Positions 1 to 9,887 are shown, counted from the first letter of the stretch. The stretch: 64,000 nucleotides of DNA from Phycisphaerales bacterium (GCA_029260515.1 JAJDDC010000019.1:62001-126000), one strand, 5' to 3'. Program-made: numbers and translations. The notes: generated by a model not told the origin, from the sequence alone.

Positions 1-639
1 GCAGGTACCAGTCTTGAGGCGCCCGAGCTCGAAGCCGAGGGATTCGAGGGACGCGGAGAGCGACGACGCTGGCGCCTCGCCGTGCCGACCGCCCGGCGTA
101 CGGGTCGCGCCGGTGTGCATGAGGCCGCGCATGAAGGTGCCGGTCGTGATAACGACGGCGTCTGCCTCGAGCCGCACCGGGCCCTCGGGCGTCGCGACCT
201 CGACGCCGGTGATCCGGCGCTCGGATGTGCCCGGGACGCGCTCGACGAGGAGCGTCTCGACCGCGCCCGCGACGGCGTCGATCTGCGGGCGCGAGGCGAC
301 GAGCGCACGGACCGCCTCGGCGTACGCGTGCTTGTCGGACTGGCACCGGGGCCCCCGGACCGCGGGTCCCCTCGACGTGTTGAGCACCTTGAACATGACG
401 CCCGTCGCGTCGGCGGCCAGGCCCATGAGCCCGCCCATGGCGTCGATCTCGCGGACGAGCTGGCCCTTGGCCAGCCCGCCGATCGCGGGGTTGCAGCTCA
501 TGACGCCGACCTTGGAAGGGTCGAGCGTGACCAGGGCGACCGAGCACGCCTCGGGCAGCAGCGACGCGGCCGCCCACGCGGCCTCCACGCCCGCGTGCCC
601 GCCCCCCACCACGATGACCCGGCTCCGGCGCGTCTTCAC
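1..639 (-). CDS. mnmG: tRNA uridine-5-carboxymethylaminomethyl modification enzyme MnmG (GidA), N-terminal part
   Basis: MnmG works with MnmE to install the cmnm5 group on U34 of tRNAs, using FAD. The 213 residues present start with an FAD-binding GGGHAGVEAA motif at about residues 11-20. They continue with the family signatures MSCNPAIGGLAKGQL and REIDAMGG, and reach LKTGT at the window edge, where the gene runs out; full-length proteins are about 620 residues. The GTG at 637-639 is chosen because it puts VIVVGGGHAG right at the N-terminus, as is usual. No Shine-Dalgarno is visible before it. The gene is divergent from the ClpP-fold gene at 770. The identification is secure; only the 5' third is seen. 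Confidence 0.94.
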   Translation of the reverse strand, partial: MKTRRSRVIVVGGGHAGVEAAWAAASLLPEACSVALVTLDPSKVGVMSCNPAIGGLAKGQLVREIDAMGGLMGLAADATGVMFKVLNTSRGPAVRGPRCQSDKHAYAEAVRALVASRPQIDAVAGAVETLLVERVPGTSERRITGVEVATPEGPVRLEADAVVITTGTFMRGLMHTGATRTPGGRHGEAPASSLSASLESLGFELGRLKTGTC

Positions 640-679
640 GCGGCAATCGTAGGGGATGAGGGGCGTTGTGCCCGCGATC

Positions 680-708
680 TTGGCCCGCGGGCTGCTGTGC
701 GGTAGGCT
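680..708 (+). promoter_or_regulatory. candidate sigma70 promoter for the ClpP-fold gene
   Basis: TTGGCC (680-685), a 17-bp spacer and TAGGCT (703-708) lie about 60 bp before the ATG at 770, in the divergent gap with mnmG. The pattern resembles the candidate acpP promoter (TTGGCG, 18 bp, TAGAAT). This is a motif call only. Confidence 0.4.
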
Positions 709-769
709 CTGGTGTCGGGGACCGCCCGCCCGAGTCGGGACGATCGGCGGCTCGGCCTGGAGCAACCAC

Positions 770-2098
770 ATGCGGAGCTGCACCACGCGTCTCGCCGGCA
801 CCCTGGCCCTGACCATGGCCTGCGGCCTGGCGGCTGGTGAGGACGTGCTCGTCACGACCAAGAACCGGCGCTACGAGGGGCAGGTCGTCGATTCGACCGC
901 GTCCAAGATCACGTTCAAGACGACGCTGCACGGCTTTGAGACCACGCTCACCTTCGCCCGCTCGGAGGTCGCCTCGCTCGAACTCGACGACGTGGACCCG
1001 GCGCCCGACGCCCCGCTTGTCGAGTCGGACCCGGTGGGCGAGTTCACGGCCGACCAGCTCCGCAAGGTGGGCGACGAGAAGGCGGCGCCGATGGAGGTCG
1101 TGAAGCGTGACGGGGTGCCTCTGTACCTCGAGGTCCCGCTCGAGGGGACGTTCGGCGAGGCGATATACCCCAAGGGCATCGCCGAGGCGCTCAAGTGGGC
1201 CCACGAGCACGAGGTGACCGACATCGTGTTCCGGATCGAGTCGCCGGGCGGGGCGGTCTGGTCCGCTGTCCGCATCGTCGAGCTGATGAACGAATACCGC
1301 GACGGGCTCCGCTACCACGCGCTGATCGAGAACTCGATCTCGGCGGCGATCTGGCCCACGTTCAGCTGCGACACGATCGTCATGGCGCCCCGGTCCACGT
1401 GGGGCGGGGCGGTGATCTTCCGGCACGACGCGAACACGGGCGAGTTCGAGGTTGACAAAAAGTTCAACTCGATCCAGATGGCCAAGCTCGCGACCCAGGC
1501 CGAGGAGAGCGGGCACGAGGGGCAGATCGCCCGGGCGATGATGATCACGGACCAGGAGCTGTACGCCGTGCGTGAGTCCGACGGCACGTACACCCTGACC
1601 GATTCCGAGCCCGCCGACGGCGTCATCGACCGCGACTACGTCCTCATCGACGGGCCCGAGACGATCCTGACGCTCACCGCCAACGACGCCGAGATGTACG
1701 GCATCGCACGCAAGCTCCACGAGAACGACCTGGACGAGCTGCGGGACGTGCTCGGGTACAGCGAGTGGGACAACGCGGGCGACGCGGGCGTACGCCTGAC
1801 CGAGCAGTGGGCCGACAAGTGCAGCGGCATGAGCCAGGAGATGCAGTCAAGGCAGGCGAGCATCATGGCCGGCTGGGGGCGCTACAGCAACGAGAAGTAC
1901 ATCCGCGGCGCCATCCGGGCGCTTGAGCAGATCAAGAAGGACATGATCGGGTACGACCGCCTGGCGCGCAAGGCCGACGACTACGAGATGGCGCCGTACG
2001 CCCAGCTGATCTCCGACAGCTGGGAGGGCGACTTCACCCGCGAGTGGCTGGACCGGACGATCCAGGAGTACCGGACGAAGCTGCTGTACGGGCCCTGA
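770..2098 (+). CDS. secreted ClpP-fold (SppA/NfeD-like) serine protease-type protein
   Basis: The protein has 442 residues. The ATG at 770 is preferred over the earlier in-frame ATG at 656 because it begins a clean signal peptide (MRSCTTRLAGTLALTMACGLAAG). After the signal comes a short beta-rich segment (about residues 23-75, with YEGQVVDS and ITFKTTL). A ClpP/crotonase fold follows at about residues 110-300: ESPGG near residue 155 and NSISAAIWP near 188-196, where S191 is the likely nucleophile by analogy with SppA and NfeD proteases. The C-terminal third (about 320-442) is alpha-helical and charged, with no recognised domain. The likely role is envelope proteolysis; the catalytic triad is inferred, not proven. 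It stands alone between mnmG and the prepilin cluster. Confidence 0.8.
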   Translation: MRSCTTRLAGTLALTMACGLAAGEDVLVTTKNRRYEGQVVDSTASKITFKTTLHGFETTLTFARSEVASLELDDVDPAPDAPLVESDPVGEFTADQLRKVGDEKAAPMEVVKRDGVPLYLEVPLEGTFGEAIYPKGIAEALKWAHEHEVTDIVFRIESPGGAVWSAVRIVELMNEYRDGLRYHALIENSISAAIWPTFSCDTIVMAPRSTWGGAVIFRHDANTGEFEVDKKFNSIQMAKLATQAEESGHEGQIARAMMITDQELYAVRESDGTYTLTDSEPADGVIDRDYVLIDGPETILTLTANDAEMYGIARKLHENDLDELRDVLGYSEWDNAGDAGVRLTEQWADKCSGMSQEMQSRQASIMAGWGRYSNEKYIRGAIRALEQIKKDMIGYDRLARKADDYEMAPYAQLISDSWEGDFTREWLDRTIQEYRTKLLYGP

Positions 2099-2195
2099 GG
2101 CACGGTGCTGATGGGCGTGTGAGGGGAGGCGCGGCGCGCGAGCGCCGCGATCGTCGCGGTCGGATGTCGGCGCGTTCGCCCGCAGAGGCGGCGCT

Positions 2196-3218
2196 TTACG
2201 GCTCGAACAGGTTGCTCAGGCCAATCTCTTCGCCTCCGAAATCCACTCCCTTGAGCCCGTAGCGGGTCCATTTGTAGTGCCCGATGACGTCGTCACCCGA
2301 CTCCCCGCTGAGGGTCGGGGGCTCCCAGGTCAGGTCGGGTTGATATTTGTAAGTCATCGGCTGCGGGAGACGGGGCTGGTTGGGCCGCCCGCCCTCGTTG
2401 GATTCCGCGGTGGACTCGGCCTTGACGTGCCCGTCGTAAAAAAGGACGGAGCTCTTTGCCTCCTTGTAGGCGTGGAAGATCCCGATGCTCTTGGTGTGCC
2501 GGTCGTGGAACTCGAACCACGCGACCTTGTTGGCGGGGAACGCGACCTCGGTGATCTTCCGCCCGCCCAGGGGCATCATGCGCGCGGGGTTGTAGAAGTT
2601 GTGGCTGCCCGGCGCGGGCTCGACCGTCCGCTGCCCGGGCATTCCGCCCTTGGTGTCAGGCGCCCATGCGAAGGGGATGATCTGGTACGTCGAGCTGTAG
2701 GGCCACATCATCTCCCACGCTTCAGAGCCCTCGGGGCTGATCGGAACGGGTGAGAACTCGAGCGGGTCCAACTGCCAGTCGAGCAGGTACTTGTCCTCGG
2801 AGCACGACGCGATCTGATCGGGCAGGGGCTCGCCCCGGTAGTCCATGAGCACCAGGTGCGTGTAGCGTCGGTGTGGGTAGCGGTCTTCCATCGGCGGGAA
2901 GTTGTGGCGCCCCGTGAGGCGACGGATGATGTCGGTGGACTGCATGCCCGGTGTCGTATTGCCGTCGGTGTGGTAGAGGTCTGGGAACTCCGTCCGGTAG
3001 TTGCCAGGCTGCCAAGAGTACGCGGACTGGGCGTCGCGGAAGTCGGTCGCGTACCCCGCCATCAGCACGCCGTACTGGTACAAGTTGGCGGTGCACGTGG
3101 CCCGCCTGGCCGACCGCCTGGCCGCGCCCAGCGCGGGCAGCAGGATGCCGATCAGCAGCGCGATGATCGCGATGACCACGAGTAGTTCGATGAGCGTGAA
3201 GCCGCGGCGGCGTGGCAT
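2196..3218 (-). CDS. prepilin-type N-terminal methylation domain protein (pilin cluster, member 1)
   Basis: The protein has 340 residues. It begins [18 protein letters not shown], a type IV prepilin/pseudopilin leader with predicted cleavage after G6 and Glu at +5 of the mature protein, then a single hydrophobic helix. The globular part shares landmarks with the next three genes: [33 protein letters not shown], a [10 protein letters not shown] block, [11 protein letters not shown] (like the DG-type processing domain of planctomycete DUF1559-like pseudopilins) and a C-terminal TRYGLKGVD. It should be processed by a PilD-type peptidase and exposed on the periplasmic side. Substrate or assembly role is unknown. 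It has its own candidate promoter at 3306-3334. Confidence 0.9.
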   Translation of the reverse strand: MPRRRGFTLIELLVVIAIIALLIGILLPALGAARRSARRATCTANLYQYGVLMAGYATDFRDAQSAYSWQPGNYRTEFPDLYHTDGNTTPGMQSTDIIRRLTGRHNFPPMEDRYPHRRYTHLVLMDYRGEPLPDQIASCSEDKYLLDWQLDPLEFSPVPISPEGSEAWEMMWPYSSTYQIIPFAWAPDTKGGMPGQRTVEPAPGSHNFYNPARMMPLGGRKITEVAFPANKVAWFEFHDRHTKSIGIFHAYKEAKSSVLFYDGHVKAESTAESNEGGRPNQPRLPQPMTYKYQPDLTWEPPTLSGESGDDVIGHYKWTRYGLKGVDFGGEEIGLSNLFEP

Positions 3219-3305
3219 GGGCGGATCTCCGGGTGATCGCGCCAGCGAGACCCGCCGCGCGTCCGAGAGGAGCAGGATGGGAACCTGACGGGACCCTGAC
3301 TCACT

Positions 3306-3334
3306 ATTGTGCCCGAACCCGTGCGCGGTTGCAA
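3306..3334 (-). promoter_or_regulatory. candidate sigma70 promoter of pilin-cluster member 1
   Basis: On the minus strand TTGCAA (3334-3329), a 17-bp spacer and CACAAT (3311-3306) precede the ATG at 3218 by about 88 bp. The stretch GGGCACAATA recurs in the promoter of the next pilin gene (4604-4632), which supports the call. Confidence 0.55.
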
Positions 3335-3393
3335 GAAGACCGGGCCTCGAACGATCTGGCGGTGTTCAACCCCCATAGCCCGCCATGCCATAG

Positions 3394-3418
3394 AAAACGC
3401 CGCCCGTGCGGGCGGCGT
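3394..3418 (-). terminator. rho-independent terminator after pilin-cluster member 2
   Basis: A perfect 10-bp stem (3397-3406 with 3409-3418, core CGCCGCCCG) is followed on the minus strand by TTTT. It lies about 29 bp after the stop at 3447. The same hairpin occurs after the duplicated gene at 4742-4765. Confidence 0.8.
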
Positions 3419-3446
3419 GTGTGGGGTCAGGTCGTGTCGGCCGATG

Positions 3447-4520
3447 TTAGTTGCAGACGGCCGGTGGCTGGTTCGCAGGCTGGCCGGTGTTGATGTCCGA
3501 GCCGCCGTAGTCCACACCCCGCAGGCCGCCGCGGGTGAAGCGGTAGCGGACCCAGTACGTCTTGCCCAGGGGGCCGTACTCGGGCGGATCGGTCGTGAGC
3601 GGGGTGTACGTCACGCAGAACGAGTCCGGGTTGGAAGGATCGTTGGGGCGGAACCCAGCGTTCGCCTCGCTGGTCGGCTCCGGGCGGACCGAGGAGTCGA
3701 AGAACAACTGCGAGCTCTTGGCCTCGGGGTAGGCGTAGAAGAGGCCCGCGCTGATCGTGTGCCGGTCATGCAGCTCGAACATGAACGTCTTCTGGGCCGG
3801 GAAGTTGACGTTGGTGTAGGTCCGTCCGCCGAGCGGACGCGAGGTGCCCGCGAAGAGGTTCGAGGTCCCGTCGACCGGCGCCGGAGTCGGGTTCCCGCCC
3901 GTGCCCATGTCGGGCGCCCAGGACGCGGGTACGGGCTGGTACGTGGAGCTGTACGGCCAGCGCTGGATGACTTCGAAGTCGTTCTCGAGCTGGTCGCCGA
4001 GCGTCGAGCTGGGCCAGGGGCCGTTCATCTCGAACGCGATCGGGTCCTTGGACCAATCGATCGTGTTCTTGTCCTCGGGGCACGCGGCGATCTCGGCCGG
4101 GAACTGCTCGCCGGCGTAATCGAGCATCACGAAGTGCGTGTACCGACGCTGCACGTACAGGTTCTGCAGCAGCTTGATCTTGTTGGCGCCGGTGGCGCGA
4201 CCGGTCCGCGTCCGCAGGATATGGGTGTTCTGGAACCCTGCCGCGTTCGTGTCGTCGCGGTTCATGAAGATCGGCATGTCGATGCCGGCGACCTCGTAGG
4301 TGCCGCCCTTCTTCCAGCTGTAGCTGGGGATCTTGTCGTCGAAGTCCGACGAGTAGCTCGCCGAGGCGATGCCGAACTGCTTCAGGTTCGACAGGCACAC
4401 ACCGCGACGCGCGGTACGCCTCGCCGCGCCGAGCGCCGGCAGCAGGATGCCGATCAGCAACGCGATGATCGCGATGACGACGAGCAGTTCGATGAGCGTG
4501 AAGCCGCGGCGGCGTTTCAT
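3447..4520 (-). CDS. prepilin-type N-terminal methylation domain protein (pilin cluster, member 2)
   Basis: The protein has 357 residues. The leader [18 protein letters not shown] is cleaved after G6. The mature protein carries [59 protein letters not shown], a [12 protein letters not shown] block, [12 protein letters not shown] and the C-terminal [13 protein letters not shown], ending in PPAVCN. It is highly similar along its whole length to the protein of 4794-5870, so the two are a tandem duplicate. Four Cys-containing positions, including the C-terminal CN, could form a disulfide. It has its own promoter and terminator, so it is probably monocistronic. Confidence 0.9.
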   Translation of the reverse strand: MKRRRGFTLIELLVVIAIIALLIGILLPALGAARRTARRGVCLSNLKQFGIASASYSSDFDDKIPSYSWKKGGTYEVAGIDMPIFMNRDDTNAAGFQNTHILRTRTGRATGANKIKLLQNLYVQRRYTHFVMLDYAGEQFPAEIAACPEDKNTIDWSKDPIAFEMNGPWPSSTLGDQLENDFEVIQRWPYSSTYQPVPASWAPDMGTGGNPTPAPVDGTSNLFAGTSRPLGGRTYTNVNFPAQKTFMFELHDRHTISAGLFYAYPEAKSSQLFFDSSVRPEPTSEANAGFRPNDPSNPDSFCVTYTPLTTDPPEYGPLGKTYWVRYRFTRGGLRGVDYGGSDINTGQPANQPPAVCN

Positions 4521-4603
4521 ATTCGAGTCTCCGGTTGCCGCACGGTGGATCCACCGCGCGTTCCCATTGGGCGAGCGGGACTCTGAACGAGACCCTCACA
4601 TAT

Positions 4604-4632
4604 ATTGTGCCCGATCTGGGTAACGGTTTCAA
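4604..4632 (-). promoter_or_regulatory. candidate sigma70 promoter of pilin-cluster member 2
   Basis: On the minus strand TTGAAA (4632-4627), 17 bp and CACAAT (4609-4604) lie about 84 bp before the ATG at 4520. It matches the promoter of member 1 in the GGGCACAATA block. Confidence 0.55.
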
Positions 4633-4741
4633 GGGAGGGCCGGATTCCACACCCGGGGGCGGTCCCCGCGGCGAACGATCCGCCGGCGCCGCCCTTCAAG
4701 CCGGCGCCGGGCTCGCGCGGGACCGCCCTGCTGGGGTAAAG

Positions 4742-4765
4742 AAAACGCCGCCCAGGGGGCGGCGT
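4742..4765 (-). terminator. rho-independent terminator after pilin-cluster member 3
   Basis: A 9-bp stem (4745-4753 with 4757-4765, core ACGCCGCCC) and a 3-nt loop are followed by TTTT on the minus strand. It is about 29 bp after the stop at 4794 and is a copy of the hairpin at 3394-3418. Confidence 0.8.
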
Positions 4766-4793
4766 GTGAGGGTTCAGATCGGGCTGGCCCCAG

Positions 4794-5870
4794 CTAGTTG
4801 CAGGCGGTCGGCTCCTGGTTGGCCGGCTGGCCGGTGTTGATATCCGTGCCGCCGTAGTCCACGCCTCGGAGCCCGCCGCGGGTGAAGCGGTAGCGGACCC
4901 AGTACTCGTTGTCCGGGTCGCCGTTGTGGGGCGGGTCGGTCGTGAGCGGGGTGTACTTGATGCAGAACGAATCGGCGCTGCTCGGGTCGTTGGGGTCGAA
5001 ACCGGGGTTGGCCTCGTTCGTCGGCTCGGCGCGGACCGAGGAGTCGAAGAACAGCTGCGAGCTCTTGGCCTCGGGGTAGGCGTAGAAGAGGCCCGCGCTG
5101 ATCGTGTGCCGGTCGTGCAGTTCGAACATGAACGTCTTCTGGGCCGGGAAGTTGACGTTGGTGTACGCCCGTCCACCGAGCGGACGTCCGGTCGCCCTGA
5201 AGAGATTGGACGTGCCGGTCACGGGCCCGGCGGTCGGGTTCTGGCTGGTCCCCGCGTCCGGAGCCCACGCCGCGGGCACGGGCTGGTACGTCGAGCTGTA
5301 GGGCCAGCGCTGGATGACGGGGAACTGCTCCTCGAGCACGTCGCCCAGCTGGGAGCTGGGCCAGGGGCCGTTCTGCTCGAACGCGATCGGGTCCTTGGAC
5401 CAATCGATCGTGTTCTTGTCCTCGGGGCACGCGCCGATCTCGGCCGGGAACTGCTCGCCCGCGTAATCCAGCATCACGAAGTGCGTGTACCGACGGTGCA
5501 CGTACAGGTTCTGCACCAGCTTGATCTTGTTGGCGCCGGTGGCGCGACCGGTCCGCGTCCGCAGGATGTGGGTGTTCTGCCAGCCCGCGGCGTCGGTGTC
5601 ATCACGATTCATCACGATCGGCGTGGGAGCGCCCGCGACCTCGTACGTGTTCCCCTGCTTCCAGCTGTACGCCGGGATCTTGTCGTCGAAGTCCGACGAG
5701 TAGCTCGCCGAGGCGATACCGAACTGCTTCAGGTTCGACAGGCACACACCGCGACGCGCGGTACGCCTCGCCGCGCCGAGCGCCGGCAGCAGGATGCCGA
5801 TCAGCAATGCGATGATCGCGATCACCACCAGCAACTCGATCAGTGTGAAGGCCTTGCGATTCCGATCCAT
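4794..5870 (-). CDS. prepilin-type N-terminal methylation domain protein (pilin cluster, member 3)
   Basis: The protein has 358 residues. The leader [19 protein letters not shown] differs from the others because the residue before F is Ala, not Gly; PilD-type peptidases usually need Gly but can accept Ala, so processing may be slower. The rest repeats member 2 almost block for block ([69 protein letters not shown], final ACN). A strong ribosome site (GAGGAGGT) sits 5-6 bp before the ATG. It has its own promoter (5979-6007) and terminator. Role unknown; surface-exposed or periplasmic pseudopilin. Confidence 0.9.
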   Translation of the reverse strand: MDRNRKAFTLIELLVVIAIIALLIGILLPALGAARRTARRGVCLSNLKQFGIASASYSSDFDDKIPAYSWKQGNTYEVAGAPTPIVMNRDDTDAAGWQNTHILRTRTGRATGANKIKLVQNLYVHRRYTHFVMLDYAGEQFPAEIGACPEDKNTIDWSKDPIAFEQNGPWPSSQLGDVLEEQFPVIQRWPYSSTYQPVPAAWAPDAGTSQNPTAGPVTGTSNLFRATGRPLGGRAYTNVNFPAQKTFMFELHDRHTISAGLFYAYPEAKSSQLFFDSSVRAEPTNEANPGFDPNDPSSADSFCIKYTPLTTDPPHNGDPDNEYWVRYRFTRGGLRGVDYGGTDINTGQPANQEPTACN

Positions 5871-5978
5871 GGGGGACCTCCTCTCGGCGGCGTCGTCGGG
5901 CGATCGCCGCCAGAAGGCGACATATCTCTATCCAGTCACGGCGGCGCACAGGCGCCGCTCGGCACGAGCACCGGTTCA

Positions 5979-6007
5979 ATTATCTGGCCTTTCGACGCCC
6001 GGGACAA
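5979..6007 (-). promoter_or_regulatory. candidate sigma70 promoter of pilin-cluster member 3
   Basis: On the minus strand TTGTCC (6007-6002), 17 bp and GATAAT (5984-5979) lie about 108 bp before the ATG at 5870. The minus-10 box matches the consensus in five of six positions. Confidence 0.55.
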
Positions 6008-6142
6008 GTCGGTTCCCGCGGCGGGCCCCGGATCTGTGATCATCCCGCACCCTGGGGCGCATTTTGTACACCTGAATCAGGGAGTTTCGATAGCCTGAAC
6101 GGGTTGTGTTCGGGGAGGCGGACCGCCGGATTCGCCGGGGCG

Positions 6143-7243
6143 TCAGGGGTTCTGGCCCGTGTCGATCTCGTCGCCGCCGTAGTCCACACCGCGGAGCCCG
6201 CCCCTGGTCCAGCGGTAGTGCCCGCGGAGTGTGTCGCCCAGGGGGTTGTGCAGGGGCGGTGGGTCGGCGGCGCCGGGCGCCGGGTCGTAGACCACGGCGG
6301 GCGCCACGCCCGAGGGGTTGTTGGGGTCGAAGCCGGGATTGGAATCGCCTGTGCGCTCCGCGCGGACCGAGGTGTCGAAGAAGAGCTGGTTGCTCTTGGC
6401 CCGCGGGTAGGCGTAGAAGACCGGGCGGCGCGACGAGTGGCGGTCGTGGAACTCGAAGAAGAACACCTTGTTGCCGGGGAACGCGACCTCGTCCATCCGA
6501 CGCCCGCCCAGGCGCAGCGAGCTGTCGATCCGTGTGAACAGGTTGTAGAACCGTTCAACCGGACCGACGGTCAACGCCTGGCCCAGGCGCGTATCGGGCG
6601 ACCACGACGAGGGGACCGCCTGGTACGTCGAGGAGTACGCCCAGCGCTGGCGGATCTCGACGCGGCTCTCTGTCGTCGAGTCCTCGTCCCCCACCGTCGG
6701 CACGGTCGAGAGATCCATCGGATCATTCGCCCACTCGAGCAGTTGCTTGTCCTCCGGGCACGCGGCCCGGGGGTCCGGGAACGGCACGTCCATCTGGTCG
6801 AGCAGCACCAGGTGCGTGAAACGCCGGTGCGGGTAACGCAGCGAGTTGAGCTTGATCTTCTTGGGTGTCGGGCCCTCGCCGCGCCCTGTGCGCCTACGCA
6901 GGATGTCGGTCTCCTGGGCCTGGGCCGCGTCGAGCGCGTCGGCGCCGGGGCGGTTCATCGAGAAGTCCACGTCTGTCCAGTTGCTCTTCGAGACGCCCGG
7001 CTGCCACCAGAACGACGGGATCTCGGAGTTGGGCGAGGCGGCGGTGTAGTTCGCGGCCGCAACACCGAGCTGGCGGAGGTTGGACTTGCACGCCATGTCG
7101 CGCGCGATCGATCGCACCCGTCCAAGCGCCGGCGCGAGCAGGCCGATGAGCAGCGTGATGATGAACACGACAATGAGCAGCTCGACGAGGGTGAACCCCG
7201 GGCCGCGTCGTGACACCGAGTTGTTGAAGCTCCGGACCCCCAT
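6143..7243 (-). CDS. prepilin-type N-terminal methylation domain protein (pilin cluster, member 4)
   Basis: The protein has 366 residues. The leader is longer than in its neighbours: MGVRSFNNSVSRRGPG|FTLVELLIVVF, cleaved after G16. It shares ACPEDKQLLEWANDP, RWAYSSTYQAVPSSWSPD, FFFEFHDRHSS, RAKSNQLFFDTSV and the C-terminal [13 protein letters not shown] with the other three, but is more divergent overall. The stretch 6010-6142 between it and the next promoter holds no gene and no convincing hairpin. It is transcribed from its own promoter at 7291-7319. Confidence 0.9.
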   Translation of the reverse strand: MGVRSFNNSVSRRGPGFTLVELLIVVFIITLLIGLLAPALGRVRSIARDMACKSNLRQLGVAAANYTAASPNSEIPSFWWQPGVSKSNWTDVDFSMNRPGADALDAAQAQETDILRRRTGRGEGPTPKKIKLNSLRYPHRRFTHLVLLDQMDVPFPDPRAACPEDKQLLEWANDPMDLSTVPTVGDEDSTTESRVEIRQRWAYSSTYQAVPSSWSPDTRLGQALTVGPVERFYNLFTRIDSSLRLGGRRMDEVAFPGNKVFFFEFHDRHSSRRPVFYAYPRAKSNQLFFDTSVRAERTGDSNPGFDPNNPSGVAPAVVYDPAPGAADPPPLHNPLGDTLRGHYRWTRGGLRGVDYGGDEIDTGQNP

Positions 7244-7290
7244 GCAGACCCCGTGAGAGTGTGGGCGGAGATTAGGAAACCTATCGGTCC

Positions 7291-7319
7291 GTTATATGGA
7301 GAGCGGGCCACAGACGCAA
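7291..7319 (-). promoter_or_regulatory. candidate sigma70 promoter of pilin-cluster member 4
   Basis: On the minus strand TTGCGT (7319-7314), 17 bp and TATAAC (7296-7291) precede the ATG at 7243 by about 48 bp. Both boxes are close to consensus, making this one of the best promoter matches in the window. Confidence 0.6.
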
Positions 7320-7383
7320 GGACTGCGGCCTCGTGGACGCACGCCGCGTTTCCAGAAACGCAGGGTGACCCGTGCTCCCGGGG

Positions 7384-8850
7384 TCAGTGGGCGTTGCGGT
7401 GCACGAAGCCCCGGAAGAGCGTGAGCCAGAGGATCCGCAGATCGAACCAGATCGACCAGTGGCGTATGTAGAACAGGTCGTACTGGAGCCGCTTTCGGAG
7501 GGATGTGTCGCCCCGCAGGCCGTTGACCTGGGCCCAGCCGGTGATGCCCGCCTTGACGTGCTGGCGGAGCATGTAGCCCCGCCAGTCGTCGCGGAACCTG
7601 GCGATCAGCTCCGGGCGCTCGGGGCGCGGGCCGACGAGGGCCATGTCGCCCTTGAGGACGTTGATGAGCTGGGGGAGCTCGTCGAGGCTGGTCCGGCGGA
7701 GCCAGCGCCCGATGGGGGTAATCCGCGGGTCGTTTCGTCGGGTCCAGTCGGCGCCCTGCAGCTCGTCGTCGGCGTGGCGCATGGTGCGGAACTTGTAGAT
7801 CTCGAAGACCTCGCCGCCGAGGCTGACGCGCTTCTGCTTGAAGATCGCCGGCCCCGGGCTGGTCAGTCGGATCGCGCCCGCGAGCACGAGCATGAGTGGC
7901 GAGAAGAGAACCAGGGCCAGGCCCGCGCCGAGAATGTCGAGCAGGCGCTTGGTGAACCCGCCGAGGCCCGTGATCGGCGACTCGCGGTGGCTCAGGATCG
8001 GCATGCCCTCGAGTTCGGAGATGGTCATGCTCTGGGGCACGTACCGCGGGTGCACGTCGGGCACGATGCGGACGTCAACCGCGAACCGCTCGAGGCGGCG
8101 GAGGATCTCGGCGGTCCTGCCGCTCATGGGCCCGGGCAGGGCGAGGTAGATCGCGTCCACGCGGTTGGACTCGAGGATGGCCTCCAGCTCGGTCAGCCCG
8201 CCCAGCACGGGCTTGCCCAGGCACTGGTTCTGGCGCGGGCGGTCGTGGTGCGAGACGAAATAGGCGATGCTGATCCCGGTCCAGGCGTTGCGTTCGAGCG
8301 TGCGGGCGGCGATCTGGCCCAGGCGCCCGACGCCGATGACCCCGACGTGGCACAGGTTGAATCCCCGGCGACGCACCGCACGCAGGCCGTAGCGCACGGC
8401 GATCCGCTGCGCCCCGAGCAGCGACGGCAGCAGGACCGCGAGCATGAGCAGCTGCAGGCGGGCGGGGTCGGCCATCAGACGCCAGCCGATGCCCGAGGAC
8501 GATGCATCGGCGAGCATCCCCCGCGTCAGGAAGTCGGAGCCGACGGCCCACAGCGCGACGATCAGCAGGACCATCGAGACGAGCGTGGCCTTGAGGATCC
8601 CGCCCTGCTCGCCCCACATACTCCGGTCGCGACGCGGGCGGTAGAGCTTGAGCGCGGACATCGTGTACAGCACGATCGGGAGCGTGAACAGGAGCAGCGG
8701 GCCCTTGAAATAGTCCTCCCAGTCGGCCGGGACCGGCTCGGCGAAGACGAACAGGCGCGCCCCCCACGCGAGCAGGCACGCCGCGACGACGATGAACGCG
8801 TCGGCGACACAGAACATGACCACGAAGACCTGATGGCGTTGTTTGAGCAC
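7384..8850 (-). CDS. polyprenyl-phosphate sugar phosphotransferase (WcaJ/CpsE-type, exopolysaccharide initiation)
   Basis: The protein has 488 residues from the GTG at 8850. That start is preferred over the ATG at 8961 because AGGAG lies 5 bp before it and the ATG would overlap the upstream dnaJ-like gene. The N-terminal half has about four transmembrane helices. A CoA-binding/Rossmann-like segment follows ([14 protein letters not shown]). The C-terminal bacterial sugar transferase domain has [43 protein letters not shown] and [16 protein letters not shown]. Such enzymes transfer a hexose-1-phosphate to undecaprenyl phosphate, the first step of capsule or exopolysaccharide repeat synthesis. 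No other polysaccharide export genes lie next to it. Confidence 0.92.
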   Translation of the reverse strand: MLKQRHQVFVVMFCVADAFIVVAACLLAWGARLFVFAEPVPADWEDYFKGPLLLFTLPIVLYTMSALKLYRPRRDRSMWGEQGGILKATLVSMVLLIVALWAVGSDFLTRGMLADASSSGIGWRLMADPARLQLLMLAVLLPSLLGAQRIAVRYGLRAVRRRGFNLCHVGVIGVGRLGQIAARTLERNAWTGISIAYFVSHHDRPRQNQCLGKPVLGGLTELEAILESNRVDAIYLALPGPMSGRTAEILRRLERFAVDVRIVPDVHPRYVPQSMTISELEGMPILSHRESPITGLGGFTKRLLDILGAGLALVLFSPLMLVLAGAIRLTSPGPAIFKQKRVSLGGEVFEIYKFRTMRHADDELQGADWTRRNDPRITPIGRWLRRTSLDELPQLINVLKGDMALVGPRPERPELIARFRDDWRGYMLRQHVKAGITGWAQVNGLRGDTSLRKRLQYDLFYIRHWSIWFDLRILWLTLFRGFVHRNAH

Positions 8851-8944
8851 ACTCGCTCCTGCGCGTCCCTGGGACACGCTCCGCAGAGGGCCGGCACTAT
8901 TGACGAATCGGGCGGGGGTGTCAACCCTCGCCAGAGTACTGGCG

Positions 8945-9865
8945 TCACGAGCCCCAGACACTTCCCGTCCGGGGGGAATCCTGCTTCTCGACCAGCGCTT
9001 CTAGGGCCGCTCGGAGGGCGGGGTCCACGCCCGCCGGCTTGGGCGGCACGATCGAGACGACGGCGTAGAAATCCCCCTTGCGCCCCGTCTCGTCCTCGAG
9101 CCCGCGTCCCTGCAGGCGGAGCCGGGCGCCGCTGGGCGTCGCGGGCGGGACCCGCAGCTCGACAGAGCCCGCGAGCGTGGGCAGGTCCACCTTGGCGCCC
9201 AGTGTCGCCTCGGCGATCGACAGGGGAAGTGTCAGGCTCAGGTCGAGTCCAGACCGCTTGTAGACCGGGTGCTCGCGGACGCGGACGGTCAGGATGAGGT
9301 CACCCGCCTTGCCCCCGGGCCCGGGGCGCCCCTCGCCGCGGATCCTGAGCTTCGTGTCGTCTGCGATCGCCCGGGGGATTGTGACGTCGATGGTGCGGGA
9401 GTCGGCGTCGTGCCCGACGCGGAGGCGCTGCGTCCCGCCCCTGGCGGCGGTCTCGAGGTCGATGGTGGTCTGTGATTGGAGATCGGCGCCACGCGCGGGC
9501 CTGGGCTTGGACCGCGTCTGGGCGCCGAAGCCCCCGAAGCCTCCCCCGACGTCGCGTCCGGAGAAGAACGTGTCGAAGACGGAGCCGATGTCGGAGACGT
9601 CGAACTCGGCGCCGCCCGCGCCGTGCGCGGGGCCCCGTCGGAACGTGGCGCGCGGGTCGCGTCCGCCCGCGTCGTACACGCGGCGCTGCTCGGGGTCGGA
9701 CAAGACGTCGTAGGCCTGCTGGACCTCTGCGAAGCGTTCTGCCGCGTCGGGCGCCTTGTTGACGTCCGGGTGGAGCCTGCGCGCCAGGGCGCGGTAGGCC
9801 TTCTTGATCTCGGCGTCGGTCGCGCCGCGTTTCACGCCGAGCACGGTGTACAGGTCCTGGGGCAC
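8945..9865 (-). CDS. DnaJ/CbpA-type Hsp40 co-chaperone without zinc finger
   Basis: The protein has 306 residues from the GTG at 9865; a GTG at 9886 adds seven residues. The later one gives [11 protein letters not shown], the usual J-domain opening. The J domain has the HPD triad at residues 32-34. A Gly/Phe-type linker follows (GGGFGGFG), then the substrate-binding beta domains ([48 protein letters not shown]). There is no CxxCxGxG zinc finger, so it is CbpA-like rather than a full DnaJ. It would stimulate a DnaK ATPase. It sits after a terminator and before the sugar transferase, with a 94-bp gap on that side. Confidence 0.9.
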   Translation of the reverse strand: MPQDLYTVLGVKRGATDAEIKKAYRALARRLHPDVNKAPDAAERFAEVQQAYDVLSDPEQRRVYDAGGRDPRATFRRGPAHGAGGAEFDVSDIGSVFDTFFSGRDVGGGFGGFGAQTRSKPRPARGADLQSQTTIDLETAARGGTQRLRVGHDADSRTIDVTIPRAIADDTKLRIRGEGRPGPGGKAGDLILTVRVREHPVYKRSGLDLSLTLPLSIAEATLGAKVDLPTLAGSVELRVPPATPSGARLRLQGRGLEDETGRKGDFYAVVSIVPPKPAGVDPALRAALEALVEKQDSPRTGSVWGS

Positions 9866-9887
9866 GCCCGGATCGTATGGGCGCACG

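Noticed and set aside
7372..9297. 641-codon plus-strand frame opposite the sugar transferase and dnaJ-like genes
   Set aside because: Antisense shadow with biased composition; both minus-strand genes are clear family members.
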